DNA of 15,814 nucleotides from CAZPBC01 sp964584775 (GTDB lineage: Bacteria > Chlamydiota > Chlamydiia > Chlamydiales > SLFE01). The translations under genes were made by a program, and so were the position numbers. Shown here in pieces: positions 8,501-15,377 of this stretch (its first letter is position 1; each line of letters opens with the position of its first letter). Under the pieces are notes generated by a model, which was given only the letters and a program-made list of their open reading frames with translations, did no database searches and was not told the origin of the DNA. Where the stretch lies: NCBI GenBank assembly GCA_964584775.1, contig CAZPBC010000045.1, forward strand, positions 1 through 15,814, given 5' to 3'.

Positions 8501-8635
8501 AGTGTACTCCTTTTCCAAAAGAAAGCGGATGTAGAGCTGCTCGATCGCAAAGGTTTTTCCTGTTCCCGCAGAAGCCTCAAGGACTTTGTGGGTGCTGATG
8601 TCGGTCTCTTTTGCATGCAGTTCAAGCTGTCTCAT
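5507..8635 (-). CDS. recB: Exodeoxyribonuclease V subunit beta, RecB helicase-nuclease
   Basis: RecB is the 3'-5' helicase and sole nuclease of RecBCD. Numbered from ATG 8635 (1042 residues), the UvrD-type motifs are: Walker A EASAGTGKT (20-28), TFTKAAAKEL (54-63), Walker B DEFQD (362-366), then GDPKQSIYAFRGAD, NYRS, MHSSKGLEYD (700-709) and YVALTRAAKR (arginine 741). The C-terminal nuclease domain has GVID, then IDWKS: aspartates 953 and 966 and lysine 968 keep the 13- and 2-residue spacing of E. coli D1067, D1080 and K1082, so the nuclease looks active. A later Y.LQA.IY block also fits. I chose ATG 8635 because it overlaps the recC stop as TGATG and has GAGG 8 bases upstream. GTG 8644, in frame, would add three residues. 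The length is a little under that of E. coli RecB (about 1180). Confidence 0.96.
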   Translation of the reverse strand: MRQLELHAKETDISTHKVLEASAGTGKTFAIEQLYIRFLLEKEYTLDQILVVTFTKAAAKELYARLYRAIETMLKSPELPEYLKGRDRLAIDRRLEEALVSFSEARIATIHSFALTTLAEEGIWIEEEAEEGGIASPFDAERVIHDFFLKSHPELLPSQLELLLAKKGREGLEKELTSDLLSGKALLPPYLLAEKERKWKEACAELVGITKESILDDFSKEAGNYNKISTREGIKPEVLEAIETFSGLFERPLDEVLLSAKAYFETFHPDNRKAVKIKKDPSVGLKLYPLLSEKLEKLVSELTDLDRVYTLFAAECQKLFTHYLRQKGKRLHEESLQELYRALQNPEFLERVRLRTRVALIDEFQDTDLLQWKLFRTLFLEDPEKRSQLFLIGDPKQSIYAFRGADIYTYQAAKAALGEENLFVLGTNYRSDPALVEATNALFEKAAFLLPKTDESLTFLPVAAGKTPTPPLDDGKAACHLFYGEEEVEILTAFVEEIDQLVGKREAKVGDFAVLVSDRFQALKVSNLLRASGIKTALHRATSLHETEIYRDLLLFGALMKQPHNQRILKPFLSSSLVGASFEELHALLNLEELAEEVDEALRYSNLAKERGFGSALQQLLQEGWRGKRTQKRLFEKSASSLTEALQILDLLLDFEARKRVGLDESLRFLKSFEELGKAGDERMQVVSEASDEAVTIITMHSSKGLEYDYVLPLGLLSPVRTEDLDEKEESFRLLYVALTRAAKRLYLPYLLSTRRESYMSFFASKWGPYDPDAVPPYLKQLEERELITTQRVEAKSLQRKEVQKTAPPLGVRPKLKKRTLPKRVGSFTALQQELGEEVPFLERELPQDEKSIHAMPMGKEVGILIHSLYEEFLHPRGVESGLLKERLAGTPLEGWEEPITTMMQETLHVPLPIKTPFTLAEVDFTKTFKEIAFMYPTEAHLPHYNGLRGVIDFVFFHEGKYFLIDWKSNWLGPSGGSYSQEAMQQALHDHHYPLQANIYREALEKYLRLFDKRPFDEIFGGAFYFFLRGVDKSGKGVIHVR
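5524..5530 (-). promoter_or_regulatory. Ribosome binding site of recD, inside recB
   Basis: On the minus strand AAAGGAG is followed by 6 bases and ATG 5517-5515. It overlaps the last codons of recB and decides the recD start. Confidence 0.8.
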
Positions 8636-11619
8636 CAAGTGCACCTCGCTATGAGCGCTTCATCCCAGTTAAAAACCGTTTCTAGGACGGCTGCCCAGTG
8701 ATGCAGTTCCTCCTCACTGACTTCGCAGCGTGTGAAAAACCAGTGCGACCAGGGGTCGCTCACGCGCGCTTTCATCCACGCTTTGGCAGGATGGAGACGT
8801 TTCTTTTTCCACTCGATCAAATGCTTCGAGCTGAAAGGCAGCGGCTTTTCAACAGCTTGGAGATAGAGGCGCAGCACCTCTTCAAGGTCTCCTTCCGGTA
8901 AAGAGAAGCTCTCCCCTCCATCTGCAAAGGTGACTGTTCGAAGGGCGACAGGTAGCTCTTTAGGCAGCGTCAGGTGGGAAGCAAGCAGCGCTTTAGGCCA
9001 CGCTTCAAGACGCTTTTCTGGAGAGGATTTAGAAAAGAGACAGAGGCCCTCTTCAGTCAAGTACTCAAGCCGTCCCGTCACCTGAATGTTTCTTCCCTCC
9101 ACTTCAAAATGGAGAGGTGGATGCTCAATGAGACGCTCGCCCGCAAGCCAGCTCTCTTTCACACCCTCTTTCAATTCAATGGTATAAAACTTCTCCACCT
9201 CTTTCAGTTGTTTGCGGTCTTTTTCCCTCTGTTTGGTTGCCACCTCCCGGAAAATACCTGCAGGAAGCCGCTCTTCATCGGGAGAGACTTTTTCAAAATG
9301 CTCTTTTTTTAATAGGTAGCGGTCGAGAGCGGTGAAAGTGAAGTCATCACGATGCTCCTCTTCCTCAAAAGAGAGTTTGAGGCGCTCTTCAAGATAGAGT
9401 CTAAGCGGATTTTTAAAGAGCTGTGCGAGCTGGTACACTTTCACTTCTACTTCACTCTCTTCCGGTGGAGCGGGTGCTGTCACGGCTTTTGTCTCCTCTT
9501 CAAAGTCCGCTGCATCCAAGACCAAGCTCGGCGCCAACTGAATCAGATTTTGATTTAAGGAGCGCTGCAGGTCAAGCAGCAGGGGCGAAAGGGACATCTC
9601 TGGGCTCTCCCCGGTCGAGGGAAGCGTGAAGTAGAGCTTCTCTTCAGCGGTGAGAAGGGCTTGCAGGAAGAGTTCACGCTCCTCATCAAGAGGTGTCGGG
9701 CGCAGGTCTCCTATCGTCGGTTCGACAAGCAGGTCGTGAGCACTCTTTCGTCTCTTCGATAGGAAATTTTCGTCGTTCATTCCAAGGATAAAGAGCGCTT
9801 TTGCTGGGGGGAGTCTCCCTCCACGAAGAGAAAAGGCACGGAGTGGTTTCCATCCGCGCTGAGCGTGGTCGCTCCGCGCATCTGCGACCGCTTTCAAGAA
9901 AAGCGCTTTAAAGAGACGCCAAGAAAGAGGCCTCTCTTTTAAATCGGGATCGATACGTCCAAAAAGGAGGAGGGTTCGACTGACCACAAACTCCTCTTCG
10001 TGCGCAAAGTGGGTCTCAAAAAGGGTATGGACTCTTTCAAGCCATGTGGAAAAGGGTGCAACGGCTTCTGCTTGGAAAGGTTGAAGCTCTTCCACCAACG
10101 TTTCGAAGAGGTCGCGGAGTTTTCCAAGGAGAGGAGCTTCGGTCAAACTGAGCCGTTTTTCACCCACAACAAACGATTGAAAGAGACGCCTCCACTCCCT
10201 CGCCCAGGTTCCCTTCTCGTCGACAGCTTCCCCTGCGCCGAGATCGTCCTCCATCCGTTGACTGCGGTGCTCGCCGCTTAGGCCCCATGTCACATCCATC
10301 TTTTTCAGCTGGGCTCGCATCCACTCCGCTTCTTCCTCGCTGATCTCATGCTTTTTTAAGAGAGCGCTGTTACTCAGAAGCGGTACCCATTCCTCTTTGC
10401 GGAAACGGCTTTCAGCAAGCGAAAGTAGATCGACTAGGCCGCGTTCACTCATCTCTTCTTGTCGTTCTTTCCGGTCGAGGATTTCTAAAGGAATGGCATT
10501 TCCAAAGACCGTTTTTAAGAGGCTCGAGTAGGGGTGGATGTCGGGGGCAACGAGGGTAATCTCGTGGGGCTCCATGCCGCCGTTGATCAACTCGATCACA
10601 CGGTCATGAACGATCTCGACCTCTCGCCGTTTGGAAGGAGCGACCCAGATCTCGATCGAGTCATCCGCAAGAAGCGTCTCTTCAGGAGGCTGGTTCTCAT
10701 AGAGATCCTCTTGCAATCGATGGAGGAGGAGGTCGCCGCCCCACTCTCTTTCGATAAACTCGATCTCTTCTTCTTCCAAAAGGCGGTCCATCTTTTTACT
10801 GAGCCGTGCACAGTTCGCTAAGAGGGAGTGTTGGCTGTAGTAGCTCTCTTCAAGTTGGATCTTTTCTGCTTCGCTCACACTCTTCCACTCTCCCCTCACA
10901 CGGCGGAGCTGCTTCTCTGTCAGCAGATCTCCCATAAAGTGCGGTGTGGGGCGGAGGAGGTAGAGGGTGATCTCAACGCTTTGACTAAAGGTCTTCAGAA
11001 GCGCGAGCTCTTTTTCTGAAATGAAGTGGAGCCCAAAAAGGTGGAGTTCCATCGACAGCGAGGTAGAGTAGGAGCGGCTCGCTTCATTCAAGAGTTGATA
11101 GAGGGGTGCCCAGCTGGGGTGCTCTTCGAAGAGACGGAGGAAAAGCGTCTCTTCAAAACGGCGCTCCCTCCGCAGCTTCATTTCTTCAATCACCTCCTGT
11201 CCATAGAGGCAGAGCTCTTGGTAGAGGGGGGTGAGGCTGCGGGCCAGCTGCTCCCGCTTCCGCGGGGTGAGATCCAGCTCATCCATGAAAGGAACAAGGG
11301 CTTGATCGAGGGCAAGGGTCATCTCTAAAGGCGATGGATAGTGGCTTTTTGAAAGCTTTATCTCATTCTGGCTGAGGAGGTAAAAGATCGCCTCTTTGAG
11401 CGAACCATAGTGCAGGCCCATGCTCACCCCCACCTCAGGATCCTCCATCAGGGACTCCTCGATCCAGGAACGGATCGCTTGGCTGGGAGTCACGATCCAG
11501 CGCTGCTTGAAGGGGTCGCCATCTCTATAGAGCTGGGATTTCAGAGGAGGGAGCAGATCAGAAGAACCTGACCCTGCGACTACTCTAAAATGACCTTTTC
11601 TGTTATCCTTAAGATTCAT
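8635..11619 (-). CDS. recC: Exodeoxyribonuclease V subunit gamma, RecC
   Basis: RecC is the scaffold of RecBCD; it splits the DNA strands and, in E. coli, reads Chi. The 994-residue protein has the RecC layout. An N-terminal helicase-like domain without Walker A comes first (VTPSQAIRSWIEESL). Then come VAPDIHPYSSLLK in the second helicase-like part and LRGGRLPPAKALFILGMND (GMND at about 613-616), equivalent to the RecC segment that reads MRSIPFKVVCLLGMND in E. coli. Next is DEERELFLQALLTAEEKLYFT, and a C-terminal nuclease-like fold starts at VYQLAQLFKNPLRLYLEERL. Catalytic residues are absent, as is normal for RecC. It is somewhat shorter than E. coli RecC (about 1120). It is first in the operon: its TGA overlaps the recB ATG by one base. 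ATG 11619 has only a weak binding site, and the gap to the divergent gene is about 32 bases. Confidence 0.94.
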   Translation of the reverse strand: MNLKDNRKGHFRVVAGSGSSDLLPPLKSQLYRDGDPFKQRWIVTPSQAIRSWIEESLMEDPEVGVSMGLHYGSLKEAIFYLLSQNEIKLSKSHYPSPLEMTLALDQALVPFMDELDLTPRKREQLARSLTPLYQELCLYGQEVIEEMKLRRERRFEETLFLRLFEEHPSWAPLYQLLNEASRSYSTSLSMELHLFGLHFISEKELALLKTFSQSVEITLYLLRPTPHFMGDLLTEKQLRRVRGEWKSVSEAEKIQLEESYYSQHSLLANCARLSKKMDRLLEEEEIEFIEREWGGDLLLHRLQEDLYENQPPEETLLADDSIEIWVAPSKRREVEIVHDRVIELINGGMEPHEITLVAPDIHPYSSLLKTVFGNAIPLEILDRKERQEEMSERGLVDLLSLAESRFRKEEWVPLLSNSALLKKHEISEEEAEWMRAQLKKMDVTWGLSGEHRSQRMEDDLGAGEAVDEKGTWAREWRRLFQSFVVGEKRLSLTEAPLLGKLRDLFETLVEELQPFQAEAVAPFSTWLERVHTLFETHFAHEEEFVVSRTLLLFGRIDPDLKERPLSWRLFKALFLKAVADARSDHAQRGWKPLRAFSLRGGRLPPAKALFILGMNDENFLSKRRKSAHDLLVEPTIGDLRPTPLDEERELFLQALLTAEEKLYFTLPSTGESPEMSLSPLLLDLQRSLNQNLIQLAPSLVLDAADFEEETKAVTAPAPPEESEVEVKVYQLAQLFKNPLRLYLEERLKLSFEEEEHRDDFTFTALDRYLLKKEHFEKVSPDEERLPAGIFREVATKQREKDRKQLKEVEKFYTIELKEGVKESWLAGERLIEHPPLHFEVEGRNIQVTGRLEYLTEEGLCLFSKSSPEKRLEAWPKALLASHLTLPKELPVALRTVTFADGGESFSLPEGDLEEVLRLYLQAVEKPLPFSSKHLIEWKKKRLHPAKAWMKARVSDPWSHWFFTRCEVSEEELHHWAAVLETVFNWDEALIARCT
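8644..8647 (-). promoter_or_regulatory. Ribosome binding site of recB, inside the end of recC
   Basis: Minus-strand GAGG (8647-8644) ends 8 bases before ATG 8635. It favours that ATG over GTG 8644, whose own first base would lie in the binding site. Confidence 0.6.
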
Positions 11620-11637
11620 GCACTTAAAAAATATAAC
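11609..11637 (+). promoter_or_regulatory. Candidate promoter of the ygeD-like gene, overlapping the recC start
   Basis: TTAAGA (11609-11614) and TATAAC (11632-11637) are 17 bases apart and match sigma-70-type -35/-10 boxes at four and five of six positions. Transcription would start near 11644, only about 8 bases before ATG 11652. On the opposite strand TATATT (11635-11630) could serve recC but has no good -35. The -35 box lies inside the first codons of recC. Confidence 0.4.
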
Positions 11638-11651
11638 CCTTTTTTGATTTG

Positions 11652-13322
11652 ATGGTGAGAGTAAAAAAATTTGTGAGAACTCTCTTTAGTCACCAGTTCT
11701 CGTCCTTTACCTATCTAAATATCACTCAGTTCCTCGGAGCTCTGAATGATAACATTTATAAGCTCCTTATTGTCTTCTTTTTGATTCAACAATGGGGAAT
11801 TTCTGAGAGTCCACTGATCCTATCTACAACAGGAGCGGTCTTCGTCCTCCCCTTTCTTCTCTTTTCGACGAACTCCGGAACCCTCGCCGACCGCTTCAGC
11901 AAGCGCAATATCATCGTCCTCACTAAAATTTTAGAGCTTCTTGTCATGTCGATTGGAATGCTCTCGTTCGCTTTTGAAAGTGCTATTGGCTCCTACATTA
12001 CCCTCTTTATGATGGCAACGCAAAGTGCGATCTTCGGTCCCTCGAAATATGGAATCATCCCTGAGCTTGTCCAAACGGAGAAGATCTCCAGCGCCAACGG
12101 CCTCCTCACCTCTTTCACCTTCTTAGCGATCATCATCGGAACCTTCCTCGCTTCGTTCATGACCGACATCACCGACTACAACTTTGTCGTCGCCTCTCTG
12201 ACCTGCGCGATGATCTCTCTCGCTGGGGTCATCATGAGCTTTGGAATTGAGTATACTCCTCCCGCCGGTTCTCAGAAAAGGCTCTCCATCCGCCTTTTTA
12301 CAGCGCTGCGTCAAACAATGAAGCAATCGTATGAGATCCCCTCTCTTGCCCCTTGCATTATCGGGTCGTGTTTCTTTCTTTTCCTTGGAGCTTTTGTCCA
12401 GCTCAACATGATTCCTTACGCAGTCGAGTCGCTCGGTCTCACCGATGTTCAAGGGGGATACCTCTTCCTTCTCACGGCTCTCGGTATCGGAACGGGTTCG
12501 ATCTTAGCAGGAAAAATTTCTGGAAAGACCGTGGAGCTGGGCCTCGTTCCAATCGCTTCGATTGGAATCATGTTCAGCCTCTTTGCTCTTGATTTCTTCT
12601 CTTTCTCTCTCCCCATCATCCTTGTGTTGATGGTGATCGTCGGCATGCTCGGAGGAATCTACCAAATCCCCCTCGACAGCTACATCCAGGTTGCCTCTCC
12701 GAACGACATCCGCGGACAGGTCGTTGCCACGACCAACTTCCTCAGCTTTACTGGAGTGCTTGCCGCGTCGGGTGCCATCTACCTCTTTTCTGCTGTTTTC
12801 GGACTCAAAGCGCACCAAAGCTTTGGCGTCCTCGGTTTCTTTGCCGCCTTCGTAGCGCTTTACTATGCCATCCACTTCTCCGACTACCTGATCCGCTTGA
12901 TTGGAATGGTCCTCTCCAAGTTTATCTTTAAGGTAGAGTATGAAGGAGCGGAAGAGCTACCAGAACCCGCTGTCTTTGTTTCAAACACCAGTTGCTGCAA
13001 AGACCTCCTTCTCCTTTTTGGACTGCAGCGTCTACGCCTCCGCTTTCTTCTTCTTGAAGGAGACTCTCACTTCACACCGTCGAAATTCACCTCTCTTCTT
13101 TTTGGAATCCGCCGCGTGAAGACCCCTGAAGAGCTGCTTAAAAAAGTGGAAGCCTACCGTGAGCAAAACTTCTCGCTCTGTCTTCTGATCTCTTCAAATC
13201 AAAAAGAGGAGCTTCACAAAGTCGTGCAAAATAGCCCGATCGCGATGCTCCCCCTAACGATTGAAACCAATAAAAAACCCGGCCGCAACCACGCCCGGGT
13301 CTCTGTCGGTGCTGCTCTTTGA
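11652..13322 (+). CDS. ygeD: MFS lysophospholipid-type transporter with degenerate acyltransferase domain (YgeD/LplT-like)
   Basis: Residues about 15-425 form a major-facilitator transporter with about twelve hydrophobic segments, the LplT-family opening FLGALNDNIYKLLI and the loop motif GTLADRFSKR (76-85). In E. coli LplT flips lysophospholipids inward for reacylation by Aas. After residue about 430 comes a PlsC-like region that aligns with Aas, but the catalytic HX4D reads T446-SCCK-D451 (VSNTSCCKD), so the histidine is lost. The FPEG substrate motif is replaced by LISSN, and the protein ends at 556 with no AMP-binding domain. Its length is close to the C. trachomatis YgeD protein as I recall it (about 559), which also neighbours recC. 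Transport of lysolipids is inferred; the acyltransferase part is probably structural or regulatory. The start is uncertain: TTG 11649, ATG 11652 and GTG 11655 are in frame and none has a clear binding site. Confidence 0.88.
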   Translation: MVRVKKFVRTLFSHQFSSFTYLNITQFLGALNDNIYKLLIVFFLIQQWGISESPLILSTTGAVFVLPFLLFSTNSGTLADRFSKRNIIVLTKILELLVMSIGMLSFAFESAIGSYITLFMMATQSAIFGPSKYGIIPELVQTEKISSANGLLTSFTFLAIIIGTFLASFMTDITDYNFVVASLTCAMISLAGVIMSFGIEYTPPAGSQKRLSIRLFTALRQTMKQSYEIPSLAPCIIGSCFFLFLGAFVQLNMIPYAVESLGLTDVQGGYLFLLTALGIGTGSILAGKISGKTVELGLVPIASIGIMFSLFALDFFSFSLPIILVLMVIVGMLGGIYQIPLDSYIQVASPNDIRGQVVATTNFLSFTGVLAASGAIYLFSAVFGLKAHQSFGVLGFFAAFVALYYAIHFSDYLIRLIGMVLSKFIFKVEYEGAEELPEPAVFVSNTSCCKDLLLLFGLQRLRLRFLLLEGDSHFTPSKFTSLLFGIRRVKTPEELLKKVEAYREQNFSLCLLISSNQKEELHKVVQNSPIAMLPLTIETNKKPGRNHARVSVGAAL

Positions 13323-13380
13323 TCGTCGCTATGAGTGACACTCAATTAAACTAGCTATTCTTTTAAAACAACTACACAAC

Positions 13381-13413
13381 TTGCAAAAGCCGCCCTACAG
13401 GCGATCTTTGCAA
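13381..13413 (+). terminator. Strong stem-loop after ygeD, possible terminator or processing hairpin
   Basis: TTGCAAA pairs perfectly with TTTGCAA (7 pairs). After a symmetric 3-base internal loop, CGCC pairs with GGCG (CCGCC/GGCG in context), closed by a CTACA loop. Both arms are 14 bases and the whole is 33 bases. It lies 58 bases past the ygeD stop. A uridine run does not directly follow on either strand, so a classical intrinsic terminator is not proven. Confidence 0.5.
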
Positions 13414-13506
13414 ATCAAATACTTCTATCTTAATTGCAGCTTGTGCATCTAATGAAAGGTGATGGAAAGAAATGGTTAAACCCAATCTATGACCTCTGAC
13501 ATTAAA

Positions 13507-13523
13507 TTCTTAACGCTTAAGAA
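13507..13523. promoter_or_regulatory. Candidate operator: 7-3-7 perfect inverted repeat
   Basis: TTCTTAA-CGC-TTAAGAA is a perfect 17-base dyad ending 4 bases before TTGAAC, the best -35-like box upstream of the LuxR-type gene. Its size and symmetry fit a dimeric HTH regulator site, perhaps that of the downstream protein itself. This is inference from position and symmetry only. Confidence 0.35.
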
Positions 13524-13578
13524 ATGCTTGAACGAAAAATTAAAGATAAAAATCATAACAAATAATAATATATTCAAG

Positions 13579-13598
13579 AAGTTTAATTTTCTAAACTT
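13579..13598. promoter_or_regulatory. Second inverted repeat in the LuxR-type gene leader
   Basis: AAGTTTA (13579-13585) and TAAACTT (13592-13598) are perfect complements around a 6-base spacer. They could form a hairpin in the leader RNA or a second binding site. The dyad lies 63 bases before ATG 13662. Confidence 0.3.
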
Positions 13599-13661
13599 TC
13601 TCTAAATATCGCCTAAGGATCGACTTTATCAAAATCACGTTCTTTGATTAAAATATTTTCT

Positions 13662-14480
13662 ATGGCCGTTGCAACAGATGAGCTTTTAGCTCCTTCAAAA
13701 AAACATAGCAATACAATCGAACGTGCTCTCTCTTCGATCCACTCCCTCTTGGAAACAGATTTCTTTTGTGTGAAAAATCTTCAGAAAGATGGAAGTTTCC
13801 GTTACCTCACTCAGGATCCCTTTCGTTCAGAGTACCTCTTTGATCAAAAGCTCTTTAGAAGACATGCCGCCTTTAAAAGCCCCGAATATTCTCCCGAAGG
13901 CTTTTTTCTCGTCGATCATATTCCCGATCCCGACCTCGATCATTCTCAGCGCCGCTTTCAAGAAGCGTTTGATTTTGGCCAGCTCCTTGTCTTTGCCGTC
14001 ACTGACGGAGAGGAGTCCACACACTATGCCTTTGGATCGAGCCAAACTGAAGACATCACCAACAACTACCTCACTAACCTTCCTCTGATTCGCAAGTTCA
14101 TCAGCTATTTTGAAGAGACTGCAGGATTTATCTACAAAGACAATGATCCCATTAACATTGCGGAAGAGTGCGGGAGTTACTTTTATAAAGAGCCGTCGTT
14201 CGCTTGCCCCTCCCTCTTTGATCCGAAAGCGATCGAGCTGATCAAAGCAATCGAGCCTGAATATGAAAAACTTCTCAAAATCCAGGAACTCACACCAGGC
14301 GAGCGCCGTACCTTCTTCCAGTTCCTCCGAGGAATGACAGCAAAACAGGTCGCAACCACCCTCCACCGCTCTCCCCGAACCACCGAAGCCTATCTCACAC
14401 GAATCAAATCCAAACTCGGCTTCGAAAAAAAGAGTCACATGCTCAAGTTCTACACGAAGTACTTGGATCTATTTATTTAG
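13662..14480 (+). CDS. LuxR-type HTH transcriptional regulator
   Basis: With ATG 13662 the protein has 272 residues. The C-terminal part from about 210 is a LuxR/GerE helix-turn-helix: LTPGERRTFFQFLRGMTAKQ, then VATTLHRSPRTTEAYLTRIK and SKLGF. It keeps the initial LT..E, the A..L turn and the S.RT.E recognition helix. Residues 1-205 form a sensory-looking domain with aromatic-rich segments (DFFCVKNLQKDGSFRYLT, YFEETAGFIY). It resembles the N-terminal domain style of orphan LuxR proteins in other amoeba-associated bacteria, but I cannot name the family. No receiver-domain aspartate pattern and no luxI-like neighbour are visible. TTG 13644 in frame would add six residues. Neither start has a good binding site; AAGGA at 13615-13619 is too far. 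The gene is preceded by two inverted repeats that may be its own operators and is convergent with the LRR gene 33 bases on. Confidence 0.85.
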   Translation: MAVATDELLAPSKKHSNTIERALSSIHSLLETDFFCVKNLQKDGSFRYLTQDPFRSEYLFDQKLFRRHAAFKSPEYSPEGFFLVDHIPDPDLDHSQRRFQEAFDFGQLLVFAVTDGEESTHYAFGSSQTEDITNNYLTNLPLIRKFISYFEETAGFIYKDNDPINIAEECGSYFYKEPSFACPSLFDPKAIELIKAIEPEYEKLLKIQELTPGERRTFFQFLRGMTAKQVATTLHRSPRTTEAYLTRIKSKLGFEKKSHMLKFYTKYLDLFI

Positions 14481-14513
14481 ATGCAAATCGGATCCTGTTT
14501 TTAGGACACTGCT

Positions 14514-15374
14514 CTAGAGACTGATTGAATGGATAGACGTGTTTGTTTTCATCGCTTCTGCAAGAAAAGATTTCCCATCATCTCCAATAGCATTTCCCTC
14601 TAGATCTAAAGTCTGAAGCATCACTCTACGATCAGACAGGCTCTGTGAAAGATAGCAAACTCCCCTGGCTGTGATATGATTTCGGCTTAGCCCAAGAGAT
14701 TGGAGAGAGGGTAAGAAAAAAACAAGATTGCCGACAATGATAGCACCGCGGTTCTGAATGGAGTTACCACTGAGATCCAGCTCTCTGAGAGTCTTGATTC
14801 CAGATAAATTGTGAAGCAACACTCTCGTCCCACTTGACCGGAGGCCGTTGTTCCCTAATCGAAGAACTCGAATGCTCTTTTGGACTGCAAACCCCGCCAA
14901 TAATGTTCCCAATTCCGTACCCTTTAGTCCAATGCCATCAAGCGTTAGCTCAGCAAGAACCGGTGAAGCAGCGATACATCGGACGAGCTTTTTTCTTTGT
15001 TTAGAGGAGATTTCAACCGATGAAAAGGTGAGCTCCCGAAGACACTCTGAGACTCGAACTGCGTCTATAAGAGCCCTGATCATTCCCCCTTCTATAACAG
15101 TTCGAACAACGACCACTCTCTTCCATGCCTGCTGAGTTCGGATCGCCTCCTCAATCACAGCACTCGCCTCTTTTGAAAGATATAAGTCTGCTAGCTCAAG
15201 GCTCTCCCATCTTCTTTGACTTAGAATCTCTAAGACAAGCTCTGCCTCATCTGGATCTAAGTTTGTCAGTTCAGGTGTGTAGGGATCCTCACATCCGACA
15301 TGGACTCCCCTTTCAGGAGGCTCCGCCGTACGGATAAAGACTTTTCCTGGGGGGGACCCTCTGTATACTAGCAC
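14514..15374 (-). CDS. Leucine-rich-repeat protein (ribonuclease-inhibitor type)
   Basis: The product has 286 residues from GTG 15374. From about residue 105 to the end it is a run of roughly 28-residue leucine-rich units of the RNase-inhibitor/RanGAP type: LRELTFSSVEI, LAELTLDGIGL, IRVLRLGNNGL, LRELDLSGNSI, LQSLGLSRNHI, LQTLDLEGNAIGDDG. It ends abruptly at IHSISL in the first strand of a further unit, so the C-terminus may be trimmed. Residues 1-100 contain weaker repeat-like segments (WESLELADLYLS). Such proteins bind other proteins, and in environmental chlamydiae this class is often considered host-directed. No signal peptide or membrane segment is seen. The gene's binding site lies in the tail of an upstream pseudogene. 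GTG 15374 is chosen because AGGAG is 7 bases before it; the adjacent TTG 15377 would have only 4. Confidence 0.85.
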   Translation of the reverse strand: MLVYRGSPPGKVFIRTAEPPERGVHVGCEDPYTPELTNLDPDEAELVLEILSQRRWESLELADLYLSKEASAVIEEAIRTQQAWKRVVVVRTVIEGGMIRALIDAVRVSECLRELTFSSVEISSKQRKKLVRCIAASPVLAELTLDGIGLKGTELGTLLAGFAVQKSIRVLRLGNNGLRSSGTRVLLHNLSGIKTLRELDLSGNSIQNRGAIIVGNLVFFLPSLQSLGLSRNHITARGVCYLSQSLSDRRVMLQTLDLEGNAIGDDGKSFLAEAMKTNTSIHSISL

Positions 15375-15377
15375 CAA

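Larger units (their letters stand above)
13323..13643. other. AT-rich intergenic region with three dyads
   Basis: No gene is supported in these 321 bases; short open frames lack binding sites or protein character. The region holds a hairpin just after ygeD (13381-13413), two perfect inverted repeats (13507-13523 and 13579-13598) and a run of A/T in between. It must contain the 3' end of the ygeD transcript and the promoter of the LuxR-type gene. A TTGAAC (13528-13533) with ATCATA 18 bases later is the best promoter guess, weakly supported. No tRNA-like cloverleaf was recognised. Confidence 0.6.

Noticed and set aside
13277..13300. GC-rich inverted repeat ACCCGG...CCGGGT near the end of ygeD.
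   Set aside because: It is inside the coding sequence, has a 12-base loop and no U-run, so a terminator call is not justified.
13827..14438. Antisense open frame of 203 codons across the LuxR-type gene.
   Set aside because: It lies entirely opposite a gene with a clear HTH domain; the product shows no motif and follows from the codon usage of the sense strand.
14481..14513. Possible hairpin TCCT-GTTTTT-AGGA between the convergent LuxR-type and LRR genes.
   Set aside because: Only four pairs and no U-run; too weak to call a terminator.
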